Shown: positions 21,420-33,292, counted from the first letter of the stretch. The stretch: 64,000 bases of DNA from Symbiodinium natans (GCA_905221605.1 CAJNDS010002515.1:97488-161487), one strand, 5' to 3'. The notes: generated by a model from the letters alone, not told the origin. Made by a program: numbers and translations.

Positions 21420-24203
21420 CCGAACTCCGCTTGGTGCCAGAGTTTCAGACAAGATCGCCTTGCGGACAAGACTAGCTGTGGGCATCGCTGCATCTACCAT
21501 CTCTGGCTTGGCTTGCACCTTGCCCTGAGGCCCTGCAGCTAACGGCTAACAGCGTAACAGTTAGAGCTACAAGTACAAAGGGTCGGACCCATGGATACTC
21601 ACAAGCCAGGGGCTGCCCAGCCAACTCGTGCCTCATTCTGCGACTGATGCCGAGTGGCCCGAGGCTCAACCTGTAGGTGGAAGCCTGCATCGATCAACAA
21701 ATCCAGTCCGAGGTCCTTCCAGATTGAGGCAAAATGAGATGACGCCCACATGTGACCTGCAAGATCATCGAGTCCTCCAAACCAAGTGGGATTTCCGACA
21801 AAGAAATGAGGTGTCTCACGCCATGCTCACGACAAAGGTCCCTCAGTTTCTTTTGGTTCTCGTCCCGATGTGGCCACGTCCCAGTTGAGTCCATGGCAAC
21901 AAGGAGCACCTCCAGCCCCTCCTCTTTCAATTGCCTGAAGTACGCCACACTGTGAGCAGTCCCGCCGATCAGTCCAACTCGCTTGAAGGTGTGCGTCGTG
22001 ACCTCTGGCAGCAGTGCAGCCTTTATGACTCCATCTTGGTATGAGGATGCCATCTCGAAGGCCATCTGGATATTCCTGGCCAAAAGGTTCTTTCGGATAT
22101 GCATTGGAAACGTATCTTCGAGCGTTTTTGTTTTAGCCCAAGTTGCAGCAAAGGTTCGACAGCGGCATCCTGTGCGTTAGCATCTTCAGACAGCCTTCCC
22201 GCAGCTGCGCTGACATTGAGAGCAGCTCGAGGCACGCAGCCAGGGTCTGGTTGGCTCGGCGCGCGTTGAGGATCGTAAGCTCCTTGATGCGGGCCACATG
22301 TGGATTGTACTGTAGATAGTCCACTTCTGGAATCCCAACCAGGACCACCAAGGCAGCACTCGAGGCGACCTGCAACACGGAACGAGGAATCCAGCATCCA
22401 CATCAACTCACGGAGGACATCAAAGTACCCGGACCCAAGCGAATGCCAAGCAGATGCCAAGCCCCAAGCACCTGGAGAGCCACCTGGAAGCTCCTTACAT
22501 CATGCGAAAGTCTGCTGCTCCTATGCCCTGCAGAGACTTCCAACTCACGTGCACAGAAAATCGAAGGGTCGAGCCAGAAGTGCACATTCTGTACATTCCT
22601 AAAGCTACCGCAACATGTTTTCGGAGCCGGGGAACTGCTCGGTGCCAGCACAATCGAAGACGAGCTCGCAGCCCTTGCCGAGGTTTTGCTTCAGCTGCGC
22701 GGTGCAGCCCTCGCTTGGCACTGCACTGCTGGCTCCGAGGCGAAGGGCCATCTCCCTTCCTCGGGCCCCAAAAACTTCGTGCATGGCTACGTGTCGGCAA
22801 GGTAAACGACTGCCTGCAACAATTTTGCCAATAGCTGCTCAGCGTCGACCATTTATCGGCTCCACCACATGCACTCTTCGGGCTCCCACGTGCTTCAGCA
22901 GTAACAGGTGGCACAAGCCAATGGCCCCAGCACCCAGGATGCAAACATCGCCATCCAAGGCATCAAACATCGCTGCTTGACTCAACTTCAGCCTCTCGCG
23001 GCGCGCAGCACGCTCTTGCGCTTCACTTGCACCATCCTACACCTTGCCACCTTGCTGTGCTGTTCCATGATAACTGTTCAGGGTGCCGTCTGCTTTGCTA
23101 TGTCGCCTTTTCAGGAACTCAGGGCTTCCCCCAACTTGCCGGACCAGGCGAGGAGAACACAATGCTATTGTTGTTTCTGGCCATTCCTTGTTCTACCTCT
23201 GTTTGGCCAAGGAACTACGACTGCATCGGTCACAGCCGCCCACTGTCGAATCAGCTTCCAACATTGTTGGTTAAATTTCATGGGTTAAGACAGTGCAAGG
23301 TATTGGAATGGCCTACTAGGCCTGTCGAGAAATGTCGAGAATATGTATAGTGTCCGCTAATGCTGTTCAGGGGATTAAGGCGACAAAGTCCCGAAAAAGC
23401 TGCTGCACCAAAAGATTCAAGAGAGCCACGAGTGAAGAGCCACGGAAAGCGGTTCAGTCATCATGGCCAACTCCAGGGGCACATGCGAAGGAACGCGCAC
23501 CAGTTGAAGCGTACTGACACAAACCTGGGTTAAAGCAAAAGTCTGGTCCACATTTATCCGCAACGAAGGCCTCACCGTAATCGCACTGCAACACACTGCA
23601 ACCTGGACGCAAAGTCCGCGAAACAGCCCCGGGTCTTCCCAGCGCCCATGAAGGTTCCGCTTTCGCACAGGTGCTGTTTTCCTCTCAAAGGGATGCAAAA
23701 GGGGGACCCTCGTACTCTTCTTTCTTTGCGCTCCGAGCCTCTCATGGACATCTTTGAGCTGAGACATGGGCAAAGGGGAATCACTGCCACACGATCTCCA
23801 ATTGACCACCCGGAACATTTGTTGGCATCTGCTATCACGCCGGCCTTGGACCCCGATGCTATGAACGTGTTGATTCTTACAGAATGGTCTGAGTCTGCTC
23901 TTATGTCTAATTTTCAATCCAAGGGCTGGCTCGTGTCCCATGTACATGGGCAGCGGCGTCTTGAAGGAACCCAGACCTCCATGGCGAAAGTAATGCCTGG
24001 ACACGGTGCGCCGACTCTGAAGCTGTGAAAGTCCCCGAAATGTCAGCAGCAGGACGAATTACGAGGCCAAATCACACAGGCAACTTTGCGCAGGCAATTG
24101 TACAGGCAAGCCACAAGTCCGAACCACACAGCCCGGCATGGGTGATGCGTACCAGGACTTCTCCCTCTAAGGGTACAGGGACCTCCTCTTTGACCAGGGC
24201 CAT
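21420..24203 (-). CDS. Zinc-type medium-chain dehydrogenase (sorbitol/threonine dehydrogenase-like) with an extra C-terminal domain
   Basis: Oxidises an alcohol or polyol with NAD(P). Exons are 24203-24112, 23996-23927, 23844-23766, 23708-23644, 23585-23559, 23524-23430, 22980-22850, 22759-22623, 22369-22158, 22075-21757, 21715-21671 and 21524-21420, which join in frame for 459 codons. GroES-like part: VPLEGEVLVRITHAGLCGSD with the catalytic-zinc Cys, MGHEPAG, GWSIGDRVAVIP, then LELAMMTEPLSVALH. Rossmann part: DGDVCILGAGAIGL and VHVVEPINGREMALRLGA. C-terminal part: VVLVGIPEVDYLQYNPH, ARIKELTILNARRANQTL, LTHRMPLSNIQMAFEM. The structural-zinc Cys cluster is irregular (spacing C-x5-C-x8-C), or that junction is misplaced. 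After GVIKAALLP, where MDR enzymes normally end, the same exon runs on into RVGLIGGTAHSVAYF and about 130 more residues. That extra domain vaguely resembles a formyltransferase N-terminal fold but is unassigned. The ATG at 24203 is the first in frame; an upstream exon is possible. The 3' end is not found. Confidence 0.85.
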
Positions 24204-27200
24204 TCTTCCTGAGGCCACTGAGGCCACCACAGATCGCAGCGATTCGCAGAGGCATGGCAGTGGTCACTAATTCAACACTCAAGGTCGCACTCAAACGCTT
24301 CGGGGGCCCTGGCCCACATCCTCAAGGACTGCCAAACGATTGGCTGTGCGCATGGCATTGCGCACGTCACGAAAACAAGGTCGTTGAAGCTTTGGGGCTT
24401 CATGCTTGAGCCCAGAATGGCCCGATACTCCAGACATGCCGCCGACGTGGATTGCTGACATGGCCAAAGACTAATGGCAAAGATGCAGATGGGAACGCTC
24501 CGCGAAGTGAGGGGAAAGAGTGGAAGGAAAGCAGAATTTGGCAGCACCTGCGGCCCGGCGATGCAGGTCGGGCTTAGGGCGATGCTTCCGGCCTAGGTGC
24601 TTGGCCGGTGAATTGGTGACTACTTTGGATCTTCTCGAACCAGTTGACAGCACTTGATGATCGGAAGCTCGTACAACTGGTAAGTTCGGTTCTGGCGCAA
24701 TGGCCTCGCCGATGACCACTGCTGCTTCCGGCGACTGCCATGCAAAGCAAAGAACATTCTTTCTTCATGGGTACATGAGGTATCATATGGCAACATGTTC
24801 GGCAGCGTGAGCGGCAGCATGCTGCAGCTCACGCAAAGTTCTACTCATTCTGGAGTGCTTGTTAGCTCTTATTGGCAGAATGCTTTGGGGTTCCTGAATC
24901 AAAAGAACAGGCAAACAAAGAGTACGCAAAGGTGCCCTCCAGCGCTGCGTCGCTCCACTTCGGTGCACCGTGACCTTAAGGGATAAAGGCATGAGCTGAG
25001 CGCTGAAAACTTGTGCGCTCACTGCTGGCCTTTGCGGAGGTGAAGCGAGCACTTTAAACTAGGCAGGAGTGGTGGCCCCGCGCCATTTTTTCCCAATTGC
25101 CCGGATGCGGCAGGTCAAGCAGAGCCCATGATCACAAGCTAGCTCCTCAAGAGATCTGCAAATGAAGTTACTGAGTGCTTGCAGACAGCACAGAACAGCA
25201 GAACACGCACCTCCTCATGAGCCTCACAATTCGGGCCAAGCATCTTCAGCCAGGCTGCTTCTGCGACCAGAGTGACCATGGCAGCCGTGTACCTCTCTGG
25301 ACTCACAGAACATCACAGAACCCACTAGCCAGAACACACAGAACTCAATCTTAGTCACATGTTGTCATCTATGCCCTCGGCGCACTGCTGCTCAGCCGAA
25401 TCCAGCTGCTTCCGCAGAGATGCCGAAGAACTGCGGCGAGTTGGCGCAATGGGCAGATCGAAAAGCTCCGGGCGCTGCATCCCGAGGCAGACAGAAACAT
25501 GATGCAAAGAGGGGTCTCGATCGAGACTGTGGTTTAGCATTCAGTGGTCCCTAAAGAAAGCATCGTGCGCGTTAAAAATGCGCTTCGCACGCCTGCAGTC
25601 TTTTCTGGCTCGCTTGAAAAACTTGTCTTGCAAGCTCGATCATGTTGGGAACTGTCGGCTGCTTTTGGATCCGCACGTGCGCTTGATTGTTATTACAAAA
25701 ACAACGCTTGCTTTTCGATCCGAGAATCTGTTTCGCGAGATTTCAAAGGACTTCATAGGACATCACCGTCCTTTCTTCACAACTCTTCACGATTCTGCCT
25801 GTAAAGATCCGTGCAGGGATGTTCATGCGAGGTTCTGTGCAGTCCTGTCGCTGCACAGGCCCAGAACCTCATGCTCTGGCACACTTTCTTCTTTTCTTGG
25901 CATGTTTGCAAGCCTTCGGCCCCTGGAACCAATCTCGCGCGCTTGAGAATACCAATCTCGCCCAAACGCTGGAAAAGGCCAACGTCGCCTTCCCTCTCCT
26001 GATGCGGCGTACGGGGTCCCTTTCACCGTCCCACTCGCAGGAACAGCGAAAACGCGATCGTATGATAGTATGTGGATGCTTTCCTTTGAGTTCGTCCCGC
26101 CAGGGTTCAGGGCTTCGCTGGGCTTCACAGTCATCACTCCTGTCCTTCCTTCTCGGGTTCACGCTTTTTTGCCAGTGGGATTGAGGCGGCCCATGGTGGT
26201 CCAAACATGTTCGTGCTGAAGTTGTTCTCAACGTTCTGAGAAAAAAAAAACATGCCTGGTCAGCCACTCATTGAGGTTTACAGTAACTGACAGTGAGCGG
26301 GTCTCTCCCTGCACTTTCGCTCCGAGCTTCCCATTACCAATCCTCCCAGAATTGATTCCATGGGGCGAGCATCAGCAGCATCAGCAGCACACCTCCCTAA
26401 ACAGCTGAGCTTGGAGGATCTACTGTGCTCATCCGAACCCATCCTGGCACACTCGAAGGACTGCCCCACGTTTTTCTTGTCTTGTCCTCTTCATAACCCC
26501 GTCGGCACATGTCGGCACCTGTGCAGAGCATGGAGCCGCGCCGCCGCAGCTGTGACGCAGGCTTCAGACTCACGGAAGCCTCGGGCCAATTCCACATTCA
26601 GTCGCAGGACCTGAGCTATCTGAGCTGCAGTTGAACAGCGCCACAGCAGGAGTCCACAGCAGACCACATGTGCAGAAAGCAGGCCACCGAGCAGCCTCGC
26701 AAAGCTGTTGCTCCACTTTTCCACACTCAGACTCCTCCAACGCCTTGGTGTGTGCCTGACCCAGGGAAGTACACATCACATTGCATGCCCTGCAGTGAAC
26801 GAAATACAGCGCGAAATCTTTCATTCCACCTGCCCATCAACACTTTGATGGCGAGAAGTGTCACGAAGTTGCACAACATCAGTTCCTGCCCTTCTGCTTA
26901 CTTCCCACTTCCCACAACTTGAATACATGTCATGTTGTTACCGTACAAGCCCCACGGCCAAGCAACCGAGCCTCCAGCTCCATCTGGGCCTGCTCTACCC
27001 CGTGGCCGGCCAGATGCATTTCGTGAGCCGCAAGCGCTACTGCTTTGCGCAGGGAAATCGTCTCCTGGGGTCACTGTCGAAAGGCTGAAGTGTGTTCTGG
27101 AATGTTCCGGACACCTGTAGCCAAGCACTTCAGGCCAAGGATCGATTAACATGGCTTCTTCTTCTTGGGCAAGGGATGTCCTCAAAAACTTGGCACACAT

Positions 27201-27397
27201 GCTAAAAGGACCAAGGAGAGAATGCTCCCTGCGCTAATTGATCTGAGCAGCTCAGCCACACGTGCTGCAACCAGCCCTGCTGGAATGAGCTGAGCCTGAC
27301 TCTCTTCAGCATGTGTGATGTCAACATTGCGAGATAAAGTAAAACAAATTTCTGCTGGTTGTTGCTTGGGAACCAATCCCTGGTTTGTGCAAGCCCG

Positions 27398-27525
27398 CCC
27401 GCATGCCACACGCCTGCCCGCCTGCCCGCCTGCCCGAAGGCCCGCCGCCCGCCTGCCCGCCCACCGTGCGCACCCGCGCACGCGCACCGCCCACGCGCAC
27501 CGCCCACGCGCACCGCCCAGGCGAA
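27398..27525. repeat. GC-rich short tandem repeats (GCCCGCCT and GCGCACCGCCCAC types)
   Basis: Cytosine-rich units give Pro/Ala/Arg-rich frames in every phase. No gene is implied. Confidence 0.8.
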
Positions 27526-28211
27526 CGTGCACGGGTTGGCTCTGCAAGGACGAATTTGTCGAGCAGAGTCCTGGATGTTGCTAGTGATCGAAATTGATTG
27601 ACATGTTTATTATAATTATTATCGCTCTCCAGGTATCTCCAGATGGTATGAGGCTTTGTTTTGGGCCACGGAGGTTTGCGGACTAACCCTTAGCTCTAGA
27701 TTCTAGATACCAGAGCCCTGGACCAGGGTTCAGGGCGTTGAGATGCGTTGAGTTTCTATTAAGATTGAGAGGTTACAGCGTCCTACGAAAAACACAAGGA
27801 GAGACCAACCCCCCCTTTTTGCATCAGGACTTGAGACCAACCCCCCCAATAGAGGGTTCGGGGGTGTGATTGAAAAAAGTTCTTCTCTTGCCACGCTGTA
27901 GAACCTTGCAAAGACTGCAAGCCTTATTCCTACATCCGTCGTACAGACAGCCATCAACTCATCCGCTCAAATTTGCTGCAAAGGCCATCCCCACTGACCT
28001 CCTCTGGTGAGCGCAGTGGCGCGCTGCCGTTGTCAAGCTTGTGCTGGGCGTTGATGACCAGGCGATTGCAGCGCATCACCTGGGAAGATCGCGAAACTGT
28101 GCTCTCTAACTCCGCCCTTTTGCACACAGCTGCGCCTGGTCGGGCCCATGCTCCAAAGCTTTGTAGCCGGCTCAGGCACGCAAGGAGAAAGGATGGAGAG
28201 GCATGTGTGAA

Positions 28212-28260
28212 CAAGGAAGGTTTTCCTTTGGAGGTTTTCCTTTGGAGGTTTTCCTTTGCA
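28212..28260. repeat. 14-bp repeat, three copies
   Basis: Three direct copies of GGTTTTCCTTTGGA, the last diverging to TTTGCA. Short and perfect, so probably recent slippage. Confidence 0.85.
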
Positions 28261-28334
28261 AAGAAAAATTAAATGCGCGCTTTCTTCGGTGACGTCCCGC
28301 GCCCACGAAGGCAAACTTGCCCCAAAATCCTGCC

Positions 28335-28635
28335 CGCGCGTGGGCGTGCGTGCGTGCGTTGGTGCCTACGCATGCGCATGCGCATGCGTGTGCATGCGTG
28401 TGTGCGTGCGCGTCATTGCGTGTGTGTGCGTGCGTGTGTGCGTGCGCGTGCGCGACACACAGACGTGCACAATCGTGCACACGCGCACGTGCACGCGCAC
28501 GCGACTTACACACACACAGACACACAGACACAGACACAGACACAGACACAGACACAGACGGCACGCACAGGCACGCACAGGCACGCACACATACGCGCGC
28601 AGACGCAAAGACGCACAGACGCGCACACGCATACA
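28335..28635. repeat. Alternating purine-pyrimidine tract (GC/CA/TG)
   Basis: About 300 bp dominated by GTGCGT, GCATGC, ACACAG and GCACGC units. Long alternating purine-pyrimidine DNA of this kind can adopt Z-form. Spurious frames of 120-200 codons run through it on both strands. Confidence 0.8.
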
Positions 28636-29606
28636 AACAAAAACTAACGCAAAGTGCTGGTGGTGTAGTTCCCATGGTTGCAGTGCGAAAAGGGAAGTGT
28701 TCCTTTCCGAAGAACCCTTCGCAGTGTCTTCGGGAACAATGGAAACTTTCCATTGCTTTAAGCATGAAGTCTGTCGGCCTGCAACTTCCTGCGACCATAT
28801 GCCAGCAACCAGGAATGGATAGTGCGTTGCAGCGACGTTCGCCGATGAGCGCGGCCTTGCAAAGTGCAAAGGAGGCCGGGCAACAATCGCATAAGAATCA
28901 CAGCAACACGTAGAAGGCCCCTTCCGCCGTTCCACTCAGAGGCCCCGGCCGACCGTCGCAGCCGCATGGGGAGCCTTGCGCCGGCGTCTCTGCGAGCCCC
29001 AGCTCAGGAAGATCACTTGCAGGAGATTACGGCGTGCCAGCCGGCTCCTCGCTGCACAATATAACCCGTGCGTGCACATTCTATTCATTCCAGTCTTTGC
29101 TCTTGTGCCGAAACTTACAGTTGCACCGAGAGAGAAGTGAGTGTGCCCGTGCATCAGAGCATCATCAGAACGTATCAAAACGTAGTGTCAGTGACTGCGA
29201 ACGTGCGTACGTGGGTGACTGGAAGCCTGCGTGTTTGCGCATGCTCTTTCTGGTCAGTTCCACTTCCTTGGTTCTCATCTACCCGCACAAACCATTAGGA
29301 GTCCCAGCAGCTGTCCTTGGTTATTCTCGACTTACTCCATTCGTCGAAACCACAAGAGCCGAGAACCAAGATTCAGATGCGGCGTCACTTGAGCACATCA
29401 ACTCGCGCCGAAACCCTGGAACCCAGACTCGCCAACTTTTTTGGGAATCTTAGTGCCGCAGATGTTCGAATGCCGGCTGACATTGACGTCGCGCGCGTGT
29501 GCGTCATCGCAAGGTCCCTACCCACTACTGTACCCACTTGAACAGCTTAAGCCGCACTATTCAATTCGTCTTTCCAATCTTAACATGTGCACGCGCTGTC
29601 ATATGA

Positions 29607-29978
29607 CTACACATGTTTGAGGAGCACGGTTTCTGCTACGCATGTGCTATTGTGTTGCTGACATAGAGCAGCAATCCGGGCTCTCAGCATTTCAAGTTTT
29701 TCGATTGCTGGAGCACCTGCGCTTCCTGCTGCAGTAGAAGCTATTATTTCTCCCACAAGGGGTCCGTAGCTGCAGAGGACACTGGCATTGCTGTTAGATC
29801 GTGAGCCTTTAGTTGTGAGCCGAAGCCCTCGACTTGCGTGCAGTTCCTTGGAACCATATGTTCGTGCCCCTCCATCGAGGGCTGCTTGTGCGTGTGTGTA
29901 TCCCTGTTGCCAAGGGCTAGCATCGGATTCAGAGTGCGAGATTTTCTGCATCGTCACGCTTTGGTGTGTTGAAATCAC
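29607..29978 (-). CDS. Unrecognised open frame with an Ala-rich helical C-terminus
   Basis: A 123-codon minus-strand frame. The last 60 codons read as a glycine/alanine-rich stretch (GEIIASTAAGSAGAPAIEKL) followed by a helix ending LLKHV and a stop. This may be the 3' exon of an unidentified gene. No domain was recognised. Confidence 0.22.
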   Translation of the reverse strand: MISTHQSVTMQKISHSESDASPWQQGYTHAQAALDGGARTYGSKELHASRGLRLTTKGSRSNSNASVLCSYGPLVGEIIASTAAGSAGAPAIEKLEMLRARIAALCQQHNSTCVAETVLLKHV

Positions 29979-30418
29979 TGGTGAATTGTTTGTCGAAAAT
30001 CATATTGAGTCTGAGCGGGAGGGTGTAAGAATCTTAGTGTGTGTTTGTGTGTACAAAATGTCGCTTCATGCTGCTTTGCCAAGTCAATGCGCCCAAGCAT
30101 CTGCCAACGGAGTCGACGGGCTTGGGCAGCGCTTCTGCGCCAGTGCCGCAGGTGCAGCTTCAGCTGACGCGAGCGAATGTCAGCGACAAATCTCCTTATA
30201 TGCAGCATCATGCAACTCCAAGTGTGGTGCTGCATAGAGGCACATTTTCAATACCGGCTTGGTATCACAGGCATGTACTAGTACAAATAGCAAAGAGAAT
30301 CGCCAAACTTGCAAACTCGTGTGTCAACTTGTGTGCAGACGGCCACGCCTGGAAACAGAGAGTCGCGTACTCTTCAGCAACCAGAGGAAGCAAAGTCCTC
30401 AGTTGCATCTTGCAGCTC

Positions 30419-31640
30419 TTAATTGCAACTGTTGCAGACAGCGACAACGGCACACAGAAAGAAAAAGGCTGTTCGCAGTGAGAAGCGCTGCCGGGCTTTG
30501 GGCTTGCTGGCAGCAATAAGAGCTGCATGTGCGGCAACCGCAGCATTCCAGCATTTCCAAACTTCTCTCCTGTTGTCATTTTCAAGGACATGACACAACA
30601 GCAATCCACAGCATCAAACCTCTGTTTCTGACCTGCCAAGGTATCAAGTTGACCTCTCGCTACTTGCCCCCTGCCCCAAGCCCTTGCTCTGATAACGGCA
30701 ACGCGGAGGTGCAGAAGCCTGTCACGGAATTCTTAGGAAATTGGCACTTTTGAGTTCAGCTGCGAATGAGCTGCGAGGAGGGAACTGAGAAGCAATCATT
30801 TTTTGGCAAGGATGACGTCTACCAACCAAGAGCATGACGAAGCATTTCAAGCAGATACTGCCCCATGTCCTCCAGTCCCTTGATTGTTGTTCGCACCACC
30901 GAGACAGCCTCTCCTTACTGCTGGGCGGTGAGGACCAGCCAGCAACATGATCCGACATGACATCATGACATCAATGACATGAACACACACAACGAAAGCT
31001 TGGCTGCCGTCCCCGGCCATGGACCGACTGCGCTTTCGCAACCGAAGCAAGCTCCGCCATGCGCAGAAGACGAAGGGCTGGGGAGACCGGCGCCAACTGG
31101 CAAGACGCGTGGCAAGAAGCCGCCACAGCCTCAGCATTCGCATTGCAATTAGGAGGGCTGCATGATGCAGTTGACGCAAGTGACACAAGTTGACATAGGT
31201 GCATGTTTCTATCCAGGGCGCAGAGGCGCACAGCGATGCCAGCAGTGCCGTTGGATCACTGAAGCCCTTTCTCGATTTCAAAGCCCAAGGGCACACACGC
31301 CGACTATGGCATCACTAGACTCCTAGAAGAGGACAGAAGACACGGCAAGAAACCGTTCCTGAGTTGCGCCAAAGCATTGGCAGCAGTGACCGCTCGGCGA
31401 TGCTTGCAGAAGCCCTTTGCGAGCGCATCTTGTCGAGCACGCACCCAAGTGAGAAAGCTCCAGCCGCGGAATGCACCGACGCACCTGACAGGGCAAGAAA
31501 CAAAGCCGGACTGTAGCTCACCATGATGCTGGAAGGCGAGTGAAAATCTCATTTCCGGCCGTGCCTCTCGCGATCTTTGCAGCGCACAAGAAATCGCATA
31601 TCTGGCCAGCCCAGCTGTGAGACACACCCCGTTTGTGGCT
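30419..31640 (-). CDS. Possible Sfi1-like/helical-repeat protein exons
   Basis: Three minus-strand segments share a pattern of basic helices with regularly placed Trp. 31500-31370 contains FRGWSFLTWVRARQDALAKG. 31160-31000 contains MLRLWRLLATRLASWRR and FVFCAWRSLLRLRKRS. 30600-30500 contains RREVWKCWNAAVAAHAALIA. Repeats with a Trp about every 23 residues are typical of Sfi1-type centrin-binding proteins, which occur in algal basal bodies. The exon boundaries and frame links were not worked out, so both the repeat family and the idea of one gene are inference. Confidence 0.33.
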
Positions 31641-32562
31641 GTGTTGGGACAAGCCTGAGCAGAAGCTGACACATGATTCTACGACAGCCGTGCAGGCGTG
31701 TTGAGGCGCCTGAACCAAGCATGCAAGACCCCAGCTGCCAGCCTCGCGTGAATGTCAGGGGACATGAAGCGACACAGATATCACAAAGGCCAGCACCCCA
31801 ACAGACTTCAACACACCCAACCTCTGCCGCCGGAGTGAGCACAGGCGCCGCTCCATGGCGCCCATGTTGCCGCTGACAAGGCGCGGCCCCACCCGGAAGT
31901 CGCAGGAGTCAGCCCAAGCACGCAGCATCCTGTGCAAGATTACCCGCAAAATAACGAAACTATGAAAGAAATATATAAATATATATACACACACACTTTT
32001 TTTGCACGTTTTGTACAATGTCTCACACACGCAACTCTTCGTCTTCGCCGACCCAGATGCAATCATTGGCCAGGGCTCTGCGTCAACAGTCGCTCTTCCG
32101 CTTGCCGGTCTTCCTGCTGAATGCTACATTCCGACTGATGAGCACACCAAAGCCACAAAAATGTCCACCTTCGCATACTGCCAGCAATCCAGGATGCGCT
32201 TCGTAAGCCGTGACGCTCTCTGCTGCTGAACATTCACCTCAGATGTGCATCGTCGTCAGATTGATCGTGTTCCTCCTAGTGAGCGGATCTTGCACAAGCT
32301 CCAGGATGTCACGTCTCGCTGCACAGTCGAACACAAACACATGCAAACACCATCCGAGGCGCTGCTTGCTCACAAAGCCCCTGAGTGGCTGCACAGCAGC
32401 CCTGAAATCCTTGGAAGCAGCGCTTTAGCACCAGCCTCGGTGCACAACGGCCGTTTCCAAGCCATGAAAGTTGCCCTTCATGGAAACTTGAAAGCCACAA
32501 AACCCTGCTCTTTGGCCCATGGCCGAGACCTGCTCCGAACTTGTTCAACCTATACCCACCAC

Positions 32563-32790
32563 CTAACTCTCGACACAGATACAGTACCTTTTGACCTTGA
32601 AAGGGTATCCCGCCTCGTGCGGCTTTAGTTGTGGCAGCGCACAAAAAAAAGGCGTCGACAACACTCTGCGTGAGGACGAGGCTAGATCGACTAGCTCAAA
32701 ACGAAGCGCAGATCTTTTCTGTAGCGGCGGAAGCATCCCATCCTTTGGCTCGGAGTGCGGTCGACCTTTCGTGATTGCGGCCTGAACCAT
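32563..32790 (-). CDS. Unrecognised coding-like exon
   Basis: A 75-codon minus-strand frame beginning MVQAAITKGRPHSEPKDGML, with even residue composition and no low complexity. No family was recognised and no splice partner was found. It follows the same strand as all better-supported genes in the window. Confidence 0.18.
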   Translation of the reverse strand: MVQAAITKGRPHSEPKDGMLPPLQKRSALRFELVDLASSSRRVLSTPFFCALPQLKPHEAGYPFKVKRYCICVES

Positions 32791-33159
32791 TGTAGCTCGA
32801 GTTCACACTTCCTCGCCGATAGCTCCTCCGCTAGCTCCATAAAGGCCGTCAGCTTCCTTGACTTAGCAATGCCTCACTGTACCGGATTCCGCATGTGCAC
32901 TGTACTGAATGAATGAGACGATGAGACTGTTTTCACCTAGAACCAATGAAGCCCAGATGGTGGATTTCTACAGGTACGTAGATCAGGCGTCCCTGATCTG
33001 TACCATCCCAGCTCATCAGTAGCTTGTTTGGCAATGGCATGAATGGGCCACCGCCCCCTGCCTTTGTAATAGTTTATGCTGTAGTCCTTGGCGCTGCGGG
33101 TTGGACGACTTTCAAAGCGCTTACGCATTCGGACTTGCTGGTTTTGAAGCCGAATCTAA

Positions 33160-33292
33160 TCACGGTGCTCACGCCGGATGGTGGGAATGAAAGCTCTGGA
33201 AGTAGGAGCTTGATTCGACATGTCCGTCTCGCATGTCGGTTTCCGCAAAGGCGCCCAAAGCCGAGGCGGGTCACGTACCGTTAACAAATTGT
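33160..33292 (+). repeat. Diverged copy of repeat module B
   Basis: The segments GGTGCTCACGCCGGATGG and CCGAGGCGGGTCACGTACCG line up in order with the three module B copies (50771, 59091, 61031), with extra sequence between them. Unlike those copies it is not followed by an AT-rich tract. Confidence 0.55.

Larger units (their letters stand above)
24300..29600. other. No gene confidently recognised (24.3-29.6 kb)
   Basis: Open frames exist on both strands but none shows a known motif. The best-looking pieces are minus-strand, near 26137-26000 (KPSEALNPGGTNSKESIHIL) and 27200-27000 (AKFLRTSLAQEEEAMLIDPW); both are unassigned. The stretch also holds the GC-rich and alternating purine-pyrimidine repeats listed separately. 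Confidence 0.45.
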
